This document shows, in pieces, positions 1-6,916 of a stretch of 64,000 nt of DNA. Within the stretch, counting starts at the first letter, position 1. The number at the start of each line of letters is the position of its first letter. The translations under genes were made by a program, and so were the position numbers. The DNA comes from Flavobacteriales bacterium (GTDB lineage: Bacteria > Bacteroidota > Bacteroidia > Flavobacteriales_F > PHOS-HE28), in contig JADKJM010000019.1 in assembly GCA_016721005.1 (NCBI GenBank), positions 434,001-498,000 of the forward strand. Direction: 5' to 3'. Under the pieces are notes generated by a model. That model saw only the letters and a program-made list of their open reading frames with translations, was not told the DNA's origin and did no database searches.

Positions 1-369
1 GAACCCGATGCGCGCGAACACCTCCACGATGCGTTGACGCACAAGGGTGATCGGGTGCAAACTGCCCGTTGGTTCAGTGGACGCCGGAGCAGTGAAGTCG
101 ATCGCGGGACCGGTGACCGCGGTGGTTCCCTTGATGCCGTCACGCATTTCCTCGAAGCGTTCTTGTGCGGAGCGCTTCAATTGATTCATGCGCTGGCCCA
201 GAAGCTTCTTCTCTTCACCGGCCACCTGCTTGAAGGCTTCGAAGAGCTCCGTCACGGCACCGTTACGGCCCAACATGGCCACACGGAAACGCTCCACCTC
301 GTCAGCGGTGCGGGCTTGCGCCTTCGCCACTTCGGCCTCCAGCGTTGCAATGCGATCGATCAAACTCAT
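1..369 (-). CDS. pheS: Phenylalanyl-tRNA synthetase alpha subunit, N-terminal part (cut by window edge)
   Basis: This encodes the alpha subunit of the cytoplasmic enzyme that charges tRNA-Phe; only the first 123 residues lie in the window. The minus strand from the ATG at 369 reads through to base 1 without a stop. Residues 1-85 form a charged, probably coiled-coil N-terminal arm that in this family contacts tRNA. They are followed by GSLHPITLVRQRIVEVF near residues 103-119, the conserved HP...I..IF entry into the class II catalytic domain. The ATG overlaps the TGA of the upstream cyclophilin gene (ATGA), which suggests translational coupling. The assignment rests on the motif and the typical start; the catalytic motifs lie outside the window. 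Confidence 0.9.
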   Translation of the reverse strand, partial: MSLIDRIATLEAEVAKAQARTADEVERFRVAMLGRNGAVTELFEAFKQVAGEEKKLLGQRMNQLKRSAQERFEEMRDGIKGTTAVTGPAIDFTAPASTEPTGSLHPITLVRQRIVEVFARIGF

Positions 370-1085
370 TCCAATACGTGCATGAACATGCGGATATCCG
401 TCAAAGGTCGATCGCGCCCATCGCAAGTCACAGCGGCGATCGCGTCCACCACGTCCATTCCTTCCACCACCTTCCCGAAGACCGTGTAACCGCCATCGAG
501 GTGCGGCGCACCACCTTCCGTAGCGTAATCCTTCTTCTGTTCTTCGGAATATGTGAGCACGATGCCGTTGCGCGCACTGCGCTGGATCACTTGGTCGAGT
601 TCCGCAGGCGAGAAGGTCTTGCCCTGAACGATGTAGAACTGGCTGCCGTTGCTCTGCCGTTCCGGGTTCCCTTGATCAGGTTGCCGGGCCGCCGCCAAGG
701 CACCTCTGGTATGCACAAGGCCGGGGACGATCTCCGCTGGTAGGGTATACCCCGGCCCACCTTGCCCCAAGGCGCCGCCCACCACAGCCGTCCGGCTATC
801 CGGGTCGCCTCCCTGCACCATGAACCCCTTGATGATCCGATGGAAGAGCAGGCTGTCATAGGCTTGCTCCCGAACGAGTTTCAAAAAATTGTCGCGGTGC
901 TGCGGGGTTTCATTGTACAGGGTGATGATGAAGGTCCCCATCTCCGTGCGAACCTCCACGAGAGCCTGCTTGGGCGCCGCCGGGACCTGCGCGTTCGTCA
1001 GGTATCCAAGTGCGCCTAGGAACAGGAAACAGCAAATGGCAATGATCCGTAGCGCCACTGTCCGGCACTCTGTTACATTTGACAT
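366..1085 (-). CDS. Cyclophilin-type peptidyl-prolyl cis-trans isomerase, exported
   Basis: A proline isomerase that helps fold proteins, probably in the periplasm. The 239-residue product has a hydrophobic N-terminal segment (VALRIIAICCFLFLGALGYL), then one cyclophilin domain with the family landmarks FHRIIKGFMVQGGDP, NGSQFYIV and VFGKVVEGMDVVDAI. The ATG at 1085 is preferred; a TTG at 1106 would extend it by seven residues, but a perfect -7 box lies at 1112-1119, which leaves a short leader only for the downstream ATG. The stop overlaps the pheS start. A stretch of about 20 residues between the QFYIV and VFGKV motifs (EEQKKDYATEGG) is longer than in minimal cyclophilins, which is common in Bacteroidota homologs. 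Confidence 0.9.
   Translation of the reverse strand: MSNVTECRTVALRIIAICCFLFLGALGYLTNAQVPAAPKQALVEVRTEMGTFIITLYNETPQHRDNFLKLVREQAYDSLLFHRIIKGFMVQGGDPDSRTAVVGGALGQGGPGYTLPAEIVPGLVHTRGALAAARQPDQGNPERQSNGSQFYIVQGKTFSPAELDQVIQRSARNGIVLTYSEEQKKDYATEGGAPHLDGGYTVFGKVVEGMDVVDAIAAVTCDGRDRPLTDIRMFMHVLE
1074..1081 (+). promoter_or_regulatory. Candidate -7 promoter box for the lipoprotein gene at 1125
   Basis: TACATTTG matches the Bacteroidota -7 consensus TAnnTTTG exactly and would start transcription about 35-40 bases before the ATG at 1125. No clear -33 TTTG was seen, and the box lies at the 5' end of the divergent cyclophilin gene. Confidence 0.3.
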
Positions 1086-1111
1086 CCGCAAAGCCTTGGC
1101 ATTCAAGGCGC

Positions 1112-1119
1112 CAAAAGTA
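1112..1119 (-). promoter_or_regulatory. Candidate -7 promoter box for the cyclophilin gene
   Basis: On the minus strand this reads TACTTTTG, an exact TAnnTTTG match, 26 bases before the chosen ATG at 1085. It makes the alternative TTG start at 1106 less likely. Confidence 0.4.
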
Positions 1120-1124
1120 GCCCA

Positions 1125-1517
1125 ATGACCACATCCACTTTCCGGAGCGCCCTTACCAGCGCGTTGGTACTGGCCCTCGTGGCCTTCCTGTTGCCCTCCT
1201 GCACGAAGGAGAAGCCCACCAAGGCGGTCATCATCGTGAAGAAGGCGGACGGGACCGTAGTGCCGGACGCTTATGTGAAGCTGTACGCCAACCCGCAGTT
1301 CCCATTGGGCGACCCGAACCGGTTGACCAAAGAGACCAATACGGACGGGGCCGGGGTGGCCACCTTCGATTACACCGATTACTACGAGCAGGGCCAGAGC
1401 GGCTTTGCTGTGTTGGATATCCTGTGTACCTCCGACACACTTGTGGGTGAGGGCATCATCAAGATCGAAGAGGAGAAGACCAACGAAGAGACGGTCATCA
1501 TCCTTCCGGTCGAGTAG
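1125..1517 (+). CDS. Small lipoprotein with a carboxypeptidase-regulatory-like fold
   Basis: A 130-residue predicted lipoprotein. Residues 1-25 form a signal peptide ending in the lipobox LLPSC, with Cys26 as the lipidated residue followed by TKEKPTK. The rest reads like a single beta-sandwich of the CarboxypepD_reg/DUF4198 type: VIIVKKADGTVVPDAYVKL, then a Thr/Asp/Gly-rich turn and GVATFDYTDYYEQG, which in such domains are strand-turn-strand elements of a carbohydrate- or surface-exposed module. It is divergently transcribed from the cyclophilin gene and stands alone. The precise role is unknown; similar orphan lipoproteins are common in Bacteroidota. Confidence 0.75.
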   Translation: MTTSTFRSALTSALVLALVAFLLPSCTKEKPTKAVIIVKKADGTVVPDAYVKLYANPQFPLGDPNRLTKETNTDGAGVATFDYTDYYEQGQSGFAVLDILCTSDTLVGEGIIKIEEEKTNEETVIILPVE

Positions 1518-1526
1518 GCGTTCGTT

Positions 1527-1862
1527 CTACGTCGCCTCGAAATAGGCGAGCACCGCTTCCTTCATCAAGCGTTCCTGTTCATCGCCGCCCAGTGCGGGTA
1601 GATCCTGTACGCGTTCGAAGTGCGGCCAGCCGTCCGCATCACGGCCCAGTTCCTTGTAATACCCGAAGGGGACCAGCACCACACAGATGCCGATGTGCAT
1701 CAGATTCACCTTCTCGTCCTTCTTGAACTCCCGGGCATGTTGCCCCAGTTCCTGGATCCCGATCAGGAAGAGGATCGCGTTCAGGTCCAAGGTCCCGGCG
1801 TCGAACCGTTTCGTCAGTTGGTTGACGAGGTCGCGCCAGCGTTTTTCGAAGGAGAGGTCCAC
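1527..1862 (-). CDS. Conserved hypothetical protein, 111 aa
   Basis: I do not recognise a named family. The product is acidic and soluble, with an N-terminal amphipathic helix (MDLSFEKRWRDLVNQLTKRF), a hydrophobic core segment (LMHIGICVVLVPFGYYK) too short and mixed to be a clear membrane helix, and an acidic C-terminus ending AVLAYFEAT. The start is GTG at 1862; no upstream ATG is in frame nearby. It converges with the lipoprotein gene, leaving nine bases between stops. I believe proteins like it recur in Bacteroidota near cvpA and central genes, but no function can be inferred. Confidence 0.65.
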   Translation of the reverse strand: MDLSFEKRWRDLVNQLTKRFDAGTLDLNAILFLIGIQELGQHAREFKKDEKVNLMHIGICVVLVPFGYYKELGRDADGWPHFERVQDLPALGGDEQERLMKEAVLAYFEAT

Positions 1863-1975
1863 GGTGAAGGCTGAAGGCTTGTGCGAATGGATCGACCCTT
1901 GCGCTCTGCCGGGCCGAAGATCGCTCTTGTCGAATTCACCACTTTCACGGCGCCATCAGGCGATGGTCCTGTGGA

Positions 1976-2488
1976 ATGAACTGGCTCGATATCACCCTCC
2001 TCATCGTTCTGGGCTTCGCGGCCCTCAAGGGATTCCAGCGTGGCTTCATCATCGAGATCGCATCGGTGATCGGACTCGTCTTGGGCATCTGGGCCGGTGT
2101 GCATGTGAGCGAGGAGGTCACCGAATGGCTGGGCTTGGAGATCAAGCAGGAGGCGACCGCCTTCCTCATCACCTTCATCCTTGTGCTGGTCCTGGTCGTG
2201 TTATTGGGCCGCGTGCTCACCAAGCTCATCGACATCGCACAACTCAGCTTGCCGAACAAACTTGCCGGGATCGTCCTCGGCGTGGTGCGCTCGGCCTTCA
2301 CGCTCAGCATCGCGTTGAACCTGATCATGGGCTACTCCGACGGCACCACACCAGCACAGGATGTTCGGGAAGCGTCACACCTGTTCACGCCGATACGCGC
2401 GTTCGCACCGACCATCATTCCAGCGGTCGGCGAAACGAAATGGGTGAAGCGGACGATCGACGCGTTGCGCGAAGTGGAAGAGGAATGA
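1976..2488 (+). CDS. CvpA family inner-membrane protein
   Basis: A 170-residue inner-membrane protein of the CvpA (colicin V production) family, whose exact role is unclear; in enterobacteria cvpA affects envelope stress and colicin V export. Four hydrophobic helices are visible at about residues 3-20, 22-43, 60-83 and 99-120, and the N-terminus NWLDITLLIVLGFAALKGFQRGF has the family's hallmark Asp and the GFxRG turn. A soluble C-terminal tail of about 45 residues follows. It converges with pgk, leaving 12 bases between the stop codons and no obvious hairpin. Confidence 0.88.
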   Translation: MNWLDITLLIVLGFAALKGFQRGFIIEIASVIGLVLGIWAGVHVSEEVTEWLGLEIKQEATAFLITFILVLVLVVLLGRVLTKLIDIAQLSLPNKLAGIVLGVVRSAFTLSIALNLIMGYSDGTTPAQDVREASHLFTPIRAFAPTIIPAVGETKWVKRTIDALREVEEE

Positions 2489-2500
2489 TCCGCCGATGGA

Positions 2501-3691
2501 TCAACCCTTGATCGCCGCGATCCCCGGCAGCACCTTTCCCTCAAGATATTCCAGCATCGCGCCGCCGCCGGTGCTCACGTAGCTGATCTTGTCCGCAAGC
2601 CCGAACTGGTTCACGGCCGCTACGCTATCGCCGCCACCGACCAACGAGAACGCACCCTTGCTGGTCGCTTCTGCAACCGCTTCGGCGATCGCGACGGTAC
2701 CGCGTTGAAACGGCTTCATCTCGAACACGCCCATCGGGCCGTTCCACAGGAGTGTCTTGCTGCGGAGTACTGCTGCGCGGAAGCTCTCCACGGACTTCGG
2801 ACCAATGTCCAGTGCCATCCAACCATCGGGCACCGCGTCGGCTGCGGCCTCGTCTGTGTTCGCGGTTTCGGAAAAGGCATCGGCTACCACCGCATCCGTC
2901 GGGATGTGCAGCTGTACGCCTTTGGCCTTCGCTTCTTCGATGATCGTGCGTGCCATGTCGAGTAGGTCCTCTTCCACCAAGCTGGCGCCGGTCTGGCCAC
3001 CCATGGCGCGTACGAAGGTGTTCGCCATGCCACCGCCGATGATCAGCTCGTCACATGAGTTGATGAGATTCCTTAGCACATCGATCTTGCTGCTCACTTT
3101 GCTGCCACCGACGATCGCGGTCATGGGTCGTTGCGGATGCCCAAGCACCTTGCCCACGCTATCGATCTCGGCTTGCATCAGGTACCCGAAGAGCTTCGCT
3201 GAAGGGAAGAACTTCGCCACGATGGTCGTGCTGGCGTGCGCACGGTGTGCGGTGCCAAAGGCATCATTCACATACACATCACCGAGTTCGCTCAGGCTTT
3301 TGCTGAAGGCTTCATCACCAGCTTCCTCTTCCGGGTGGAAGCGCAGGTTCTCCAACACCAGCACCTCGCCAGGCTTCAAAGCGGCTGCTTTCGCCTTTGC
3401 ATCGGCGCCGACGCAATCGGTCGCGAAGAGAACGGGTTTGCCGAGAAGTCCGCTCAAGTGTTCGGCAATAGGCTTCAAGCTCATTGCGGGGTTCACCTTT
3501 CCCTTCGGGCGGCCCAAGTGGCTCATGAGGATCACGCTACCTCCGTCCTTCAGGATCTTGTTCACCGTGGGGATGATGGCGCGTGCGCGCGTGTCGTCGG
3601 TCACCTTGCCGTTGGCGTCCTGTGGCACGTTCAGGTCCACGCGGACCAAGGCTTTCTTTCCGCTGAAGTCGTAAGTATCCATCGTCAACAT
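2501..3691 (-). CDS. pgk: Phosphoglycerate kinase
   Basis: A cytoplasmic glycolytic enzyme transferring phosphate between 1,3-bisphosphoglycerate and ADP. The 396-residue length is typical. Landmarks are KALVRVDLNVPQD (about residues 13-25), the substrate-binding SHLGRPKGK, VYVNDAFGTAHRAHAS, KVSSKIDVL and the C-terminal nucleotide loop GGGDSVAAV followed by STGGGAMLEYLEGK. Two in-frame ATGs exist, 3691 and 3682; family N-termini fit either. A TATTTTCG box at 3697-3704 lies directly upstream, so the transcript may have almost no leader. The left arm of a long inverted repeat starts just beyond it. Confidence 0.97.
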   Translation of the reverse strand: MLTMDTYDFSGKKALVRVDLNVPQDANGKVTDDTRARAIIPTVNKILKDGGSVILMSHLGRPKGKVNPAMSLKPIAEHLSGLLGKPVLFATDCVGADAKAKAAALKPGEVLVLENLRFHPEEEAGDEAFSKSLSELGDVYVNDAFGTAHRAHASTTIVAKFFPSAKLFGYLMQAEIDSVGKVLGHPQRPMTAIVGGSKVSSKIDVLRNLINSCDELIIGGGMANTFVRAMGGQTGASLVEEDLLDMARTIIEEAKAKGVQLHIPTDAVVADAFSETANTDEAAADAVPDGWMALDIGPKSVESFRAAVLRSKTLLWNGPMGVFEMKPFQRGTVAIAEAVAEATSKGAFSLVGGGDSVAAVNQFGLADKISYVSTGGGAMLEYLEGKVLPGIAAIKG

Positions 3692-3696
3692 GGCTG

Positions 3697-3704
3697 CGAA
3701 AATA
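3697..3704 (-). promoter_or_regulatory. Candidate -7 box for pgk
   Basis: The minus strand reads TATTTTCG, a TAnnTTYG match, five bases before the first ATG of pgk. It abuts the inverted repeat that begins at 3707. Confidence 0.35.
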
Positions 3705-3706
3705 TC

Positions 3707-3831
3707 ATGTGCTCATGTGACCATGTGCCGCCGCGCGCATTTCCTCCCGCCATGTGCCCATGGAATGCCGAACCGCCGCTAGCCCCAAGTGCTGCCTCGG
3801 CCGCGGTGGGCACATGGTCACATGAGCACAT
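3707..3831. repeat. Perfect 23-base inverted repeat between pgk and holB
   Basis: Bases 3707-3729 are the exact reverse complement of 3809-3831, separated by 79 bases. The arms are made of CACATG-like words, and a partial extra copy (CATGTGCCCATGG) sits in the loop at 3751-3763. The two flanking genes diverge, so this is not a simple terminator. It looks like a REP or miniature palindromic element; there is no coding capacity in it. Confidence 0.75.
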
Positions 3832-3855
3832 AACCACATGTTCTTTCTTTGTCCC

Positions 3856-5011
3856 GTGCTCTTCTCCAAGGTCATCGGTCACGCCGCGCTGAAAGCGAAA
3901 CTCATCGGCAACATCCGCGAGGGTCGTGTGCCGCACGCGCAATTGATGGTCGGACCGCGCGGTAGCGGGAATCTGGCCATGGCGCTGGCCTACGCGCAAT
4001 ACCTGCTCTGCGAGAACAAAGGCCAAGCGGACGCATGCGGAACCTGTCCGTCGTGCATTCAAATGGCGAAGTTGGAGCACCCGGATCTGCACTTGGCCTT
4101 CCCGATCTATTTACGGAGAAGGCGAAAACCTGTGACCATTTCGTGGCGGATTGGCGCGCAATGAGATTGAGTGACCCGTACATCGACATGGGAAAAGTGG
4201 CGCGACCATCTTGAGAGCTGAGAACTAAGCAGCTGCAGCATGGGCGTGGACATCGCTTCAGGAAATGCTTCGAAAATTGAGCTTGAAGTCCTTTCGCGGA
4301 GGATATAAGGTGTTGTTAATATGGTTGCCTGAATACATGGACGCAATCGGCTATCCGATGGCGAACAACATGCTCCTGAAGGTCTTTGAGGAGCCCGAAC
4401 CGAATACTGTTATCCTGTTGGTTTCGTGTGATCCGGACCAATTGCTTACCACGATCATCAGTCGTGCACAGATGATAAGGATTCCAGCGCTTCCTCCGGC
4501 GGAACTCGGGGAAGCACTCCGCGAACGGTTCCCCGAATTATCGGAAGCGGACTCCGTGAACCTTGCCTTGCGCGCGGAAGGCGACCTGCTTGAAGCCGTG
4601 GAGATGGCCGGCAAGGGCGAAGAGGAACTCTTCGTCTTCTTCCGTGATTGGCTGCGGCACTGCTACAAGCGTGAAGTGGTGCAAGCGGTGGAGTACGGCG
4701 AGCAGTTCCAGAAGATGGGCCGCGAGCGGCAGAAGTCCTTGGTGCGTTATGGACTCTACCTCATCCGCCAATGCGCCATGCAATGGCAACAACTGCCGGA
4801 TCTCGTACGCGTACTTGGCCAAGAGTTGGAGTTCGTACAGAACTTCAGCAAGCTGCTGAACGAGCGCAACGCCGACGGCATCCGCCGCGAACTGGAGACC
4901 GCGCATGTCCACATCGAGCGCAACGCCAACCCCAAGGTCCTGTTCATGGACCTGAGCTATCGGATGATGGGCCGGGGGGGGGGGGGGGGGGGGGCGTTGC
5001 TGCGGCCCTGA
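3856..5011 (+). CDS. holB: DNA polymerase III delta' subunit, interrupted by clustered single-base indels
   Basis: This is the clamp-loader subunit delta', an AAA+-like DNA replication protein. The GTG at 3856 gives the family N-terminus LFSKVIGHAALKAKLIGN, and SHAQL-type, GPRGSGNL and CGTCPSC (zinc-binding) motifs follow. The frame breaks at about 4111 and resumes with MLRKLSLKSF at 4265, continuing to the stop at 5011. Between them, one missing base near 4112 and five extra bases (near 4186, 4213, 4227, 4240 and 4260) restore a continuous protein, for example YFTEKAKTCDHFVADWR and then ENKQLQMGVDIASEMLRKLS. Corrected length is about 383 residues, normal for Bacteroidota. The C-terminus runs into a 21-G tract. 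Conserved order holB-PSP1-gldH supports the call. Confidence 0.88.
4974..4994. repeat. 21-base poly-G tract at the 3' end of holB
   Basis: An uninterrupted run of 21 G lies 17 bases before the holB stop and encodes a run of glycines after SYRMMGR. Such a long G run is exceptional in the window; the next longest runs are far shorter. It could be a slippage-prone contingency tract or a sequencing artefact. Confidence 0.9.
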
Positions 5012-5032
5012 TCCGCCCCGCGCACCCCCTCC

Positions 5033-5040
5033 TATCTTCG
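5033..5040 (+). promoter_or_regulatory. Candidate -7 box for the PSP1 gene
   Basis: TATCTTCG, a TAnnTTYG match, four bases before the ATG at 5045, so any transcript from it would be nearly leaderless. Confidence 0.3.
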
Positions 5041-5044
5041 CCCC

Positions 5045-6401
5045 ATGTCATGTGCAGGGTGTAGTAGTGGGGCCGGACGGCAAACCGGCCGGGTGCAAGA
5101 GCAATGGCTATTGCAGTACCAGCGGGTGCAACAAGCTCGGCGTATTCGACTGGTTGACGGGGGTTCCGCTTGCGGCAGGCCAGCAAGCCTTTGACGGTGT
5201 GGAGGTCCGGTTCAAGAACACCCGGAAAGGATTCTACCGGAACACTTCCGGCCTGCAACTGATGCCCGGGGACCTGATCACCGTGGACGCGAGCCCGGGT
5301 CATGATGTGGGAATGGTGAGCCTGACGGGCGAACTCGTGCGTGCGCAAATGGCGCGGCGCAGCGTGACGGTGGAGACCTACGAGTTGCGCAAGGTCTTGC
5401 ACAAGAGCACACAAGAGGACATCGACCGCTGGCACGAGGCGCGCAAACAGGAGGACGACACCATGCTCACGAGTCGCGCCATGGTGCGCGAAGCGAAACT
5501 GGACATGAAAGTGACCGACGTGGAGTACCAAGGCGACGGCACCAAGGCCACCGTGTACTACACCGCCGAGGACCGCATCGACTTCCGCGGGATCGTGCGC
5601 ACCATGAGCGACCGCTTCAAGGTGCGCGTGGAGATGAAGCAGATCGGTGCGCGGCAGGAAACGGGGCGCATCGGCGGCATCGGAAGTTGCGGCCGTGAGT
5701 TGTGCTGCAGTACATGGCTCACCGATTTCCGGAGTGTGACCACCAGCGCGGCGCGCTACCAACAGCTCGCCTTGAATCCGCAGAAACTCGCAGGCCAGTG
5801 CGGCAAGTTGAAGTGCTGCCTGAACTACGAACTGGACATGTACATCGAAGCCATCAAGAGCTTCCCCAGCCAGAGCGCCAAGTTGAAGACCGAGCAAGGC
5901 ACCGGCGCGCACATGAAGACCGACATCTTCACGGGCAAGATGTGGTACGGCTTCAAGAAACCCGGAGAGGCTTTCGTGATGGCGGGCTTTCCGGTGGAAG
6001 TGGTCCGTGATATCCAAGCGAAGAACAAGGCCGGCGAGATCCCGTCCGTGGACCTGAACATGGTCGATGAGCCGAAGGAGGCGGTGGTGAAAGGCCCGGA
6101 CTATGAGAACGTGGTGGGGCAGGACGACCTGACCCGCTTCGACAGCAAGAGCAAGGGCGGCAAGCGTCGCTCGCGCGGCAAGGAGCGGCGTCCAGGTGGC
6201 GGAGGCGGTCAACGCACGGAAAAGGTCCAAGGCGGCACAGCTCCGGCGCAACAGAAGCAAAGCGAACCGCGGCCGCAGCAAGCGGATGGCGGCGGCGAAC
6301 AACGATCCGGCGATCGCAACAACCGCCGTCGGCGCGGGCGCGGCAGGGGGGGCAACAAGCCCCCCGGCGGCGGCGCTCCACCAACTCCTTCTGCGAATTG
6401 A
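5045..6401 (+). CDS. PSP1 domain protein (RicT/YaaT family), one frameshift near the start
   Basis: A cytoplasmic PSP1-domain protein; the Bacillus member RicT (YaaT) works with YlbF and YmcA in an iron-sulfur complex affecting RNA processing. The ATG at 5045 begins MSCAGCSSG; one extra G in the GGGG run at 5069-5072 shifts the frame, and removing it continues PDGKPAGCKSNGYC, which matches the usual Cys-rich N-terminus. The core has CGRELCCSTWLTDF and CGKLKCCLNYELDMY, the paired Cys motifs of the family. The last 90 residues are a disordered Lys/Arg/Gly/Gln-rich tail (GKRRSRGKERRPGGGGG). Corrected length is about 451 residues. It sits between holB and gldH, the usual Bacteroidota order, and its stop overlaps gldH. 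Confidence 0.88.
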
Positions 6402-6880
6402 AACCACTGTTGGGCGGTATCGGTCTGGTAGCGCTGCTGGCCACGGGCTGCGCGAACGACATGGTGTTCGAGTCCGATGTGGAAGTGCCGAATGGTGCGT
6501 GGGTGAGCAGCTTCCAGCCCTCTTTCGAATTCGACATCACCGATACCGTGAGCAAGCACGATGTGTACATCGAAGTGCGCCACACCGGCGATTATCCATA
6601 CAGCGACCTGTACCTCTTCGTGGACCTCACCGGTCCCGGCGGTCGTACCCATCGCGATACCGTGGAGTGCATCCTCGCCGACCCGAGCGGGCGTTGGATG
6701 GGGAGAGGCACGGGCTTCATTTTCGCGGACCGGATCCAAGCCAAGGTCCTTTACCGGCTCGGCAACAGATTTCCCGCTTCCGGCCGTTATACCATGAAGT
6801 TGGAGCAGGCCATGCGCGTGGATCCATTGCCGTCGGTGATCGATGTGGGGGTGAGCATCCAACGCAGCAAGGCGCACTGA
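6398..6880 (+). CDS. gldH: Gliding motility lipoprotein GldH
   Basis: An outer-membrane or periplasmic lipoprotein linked to gliding and T9SS function in Flavobacteria. The 160-residue product starts at TTG (6398), overlapping the PSP1 stop, and has a lipobox LLATGC with Cys18. Family features are the FESDVEVPNGAW segment, the beta-sandwich stretch FEFDITDTVSKHDVYIEVRHTGDYPYSDLYLF and the conserved W-G-G/F block LADPSGRWMGRGTGFIFADR near the middle. It is followed 36 bases later by PBP1A, again as in other flavobacteria. Only gldH of the gliding set is present here, so actual gliding cannot be inferred. Confidence 0.85.
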   Translation: MKPLLGGIGLVALLATGCANDMVFESDVEVPNGAWVSSFQPSFEFDITDTVSKHDVYIEVRHTGDYPYSDLYLFVDLTGPGGRTHRDTVECILADPSGRWMGRGTGFIFADRIQAKVLYRLGNRFPASGRYTMKLEQAMRVDPLPSVIDVGVSIQRSKAH

Positions 6881-6901
6881 CCAAGACGTGATCACCACCG
6901 A

Positions 6902-6909
6902 TACCTTCG
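6902..6909 (+). promoter_or_regulatory. Candidate -7 box for the PBP1A gene
   Basis: TACCTTCG, a TAnnTTYG match, seven bases upstream of the ATG at 6917. The gene may also be read through from gldH. Confidence 0.25.
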
Positions 6910-6916
6910 GATCGCG

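Noticed and set aside
2489..2500. Possible terminator between cvpA and pgk
   Set aside because: Only 12 bases separate the convergent stops and no stem is visible.
4108..4264. holB as two separate genes
   Set aside because: The two parts match consecutive halves of one HolB protein and become continuous after indel correction.
4944..6407. A 487-residue open frame on the minus strand opposite the PSP1 gene
   Set aside because: It is an Ala/His/Leu-rich antisense shadow created by high-GC codon bias; the plus strand encodes a clear PSP1 protein with conserved Cys motifs.
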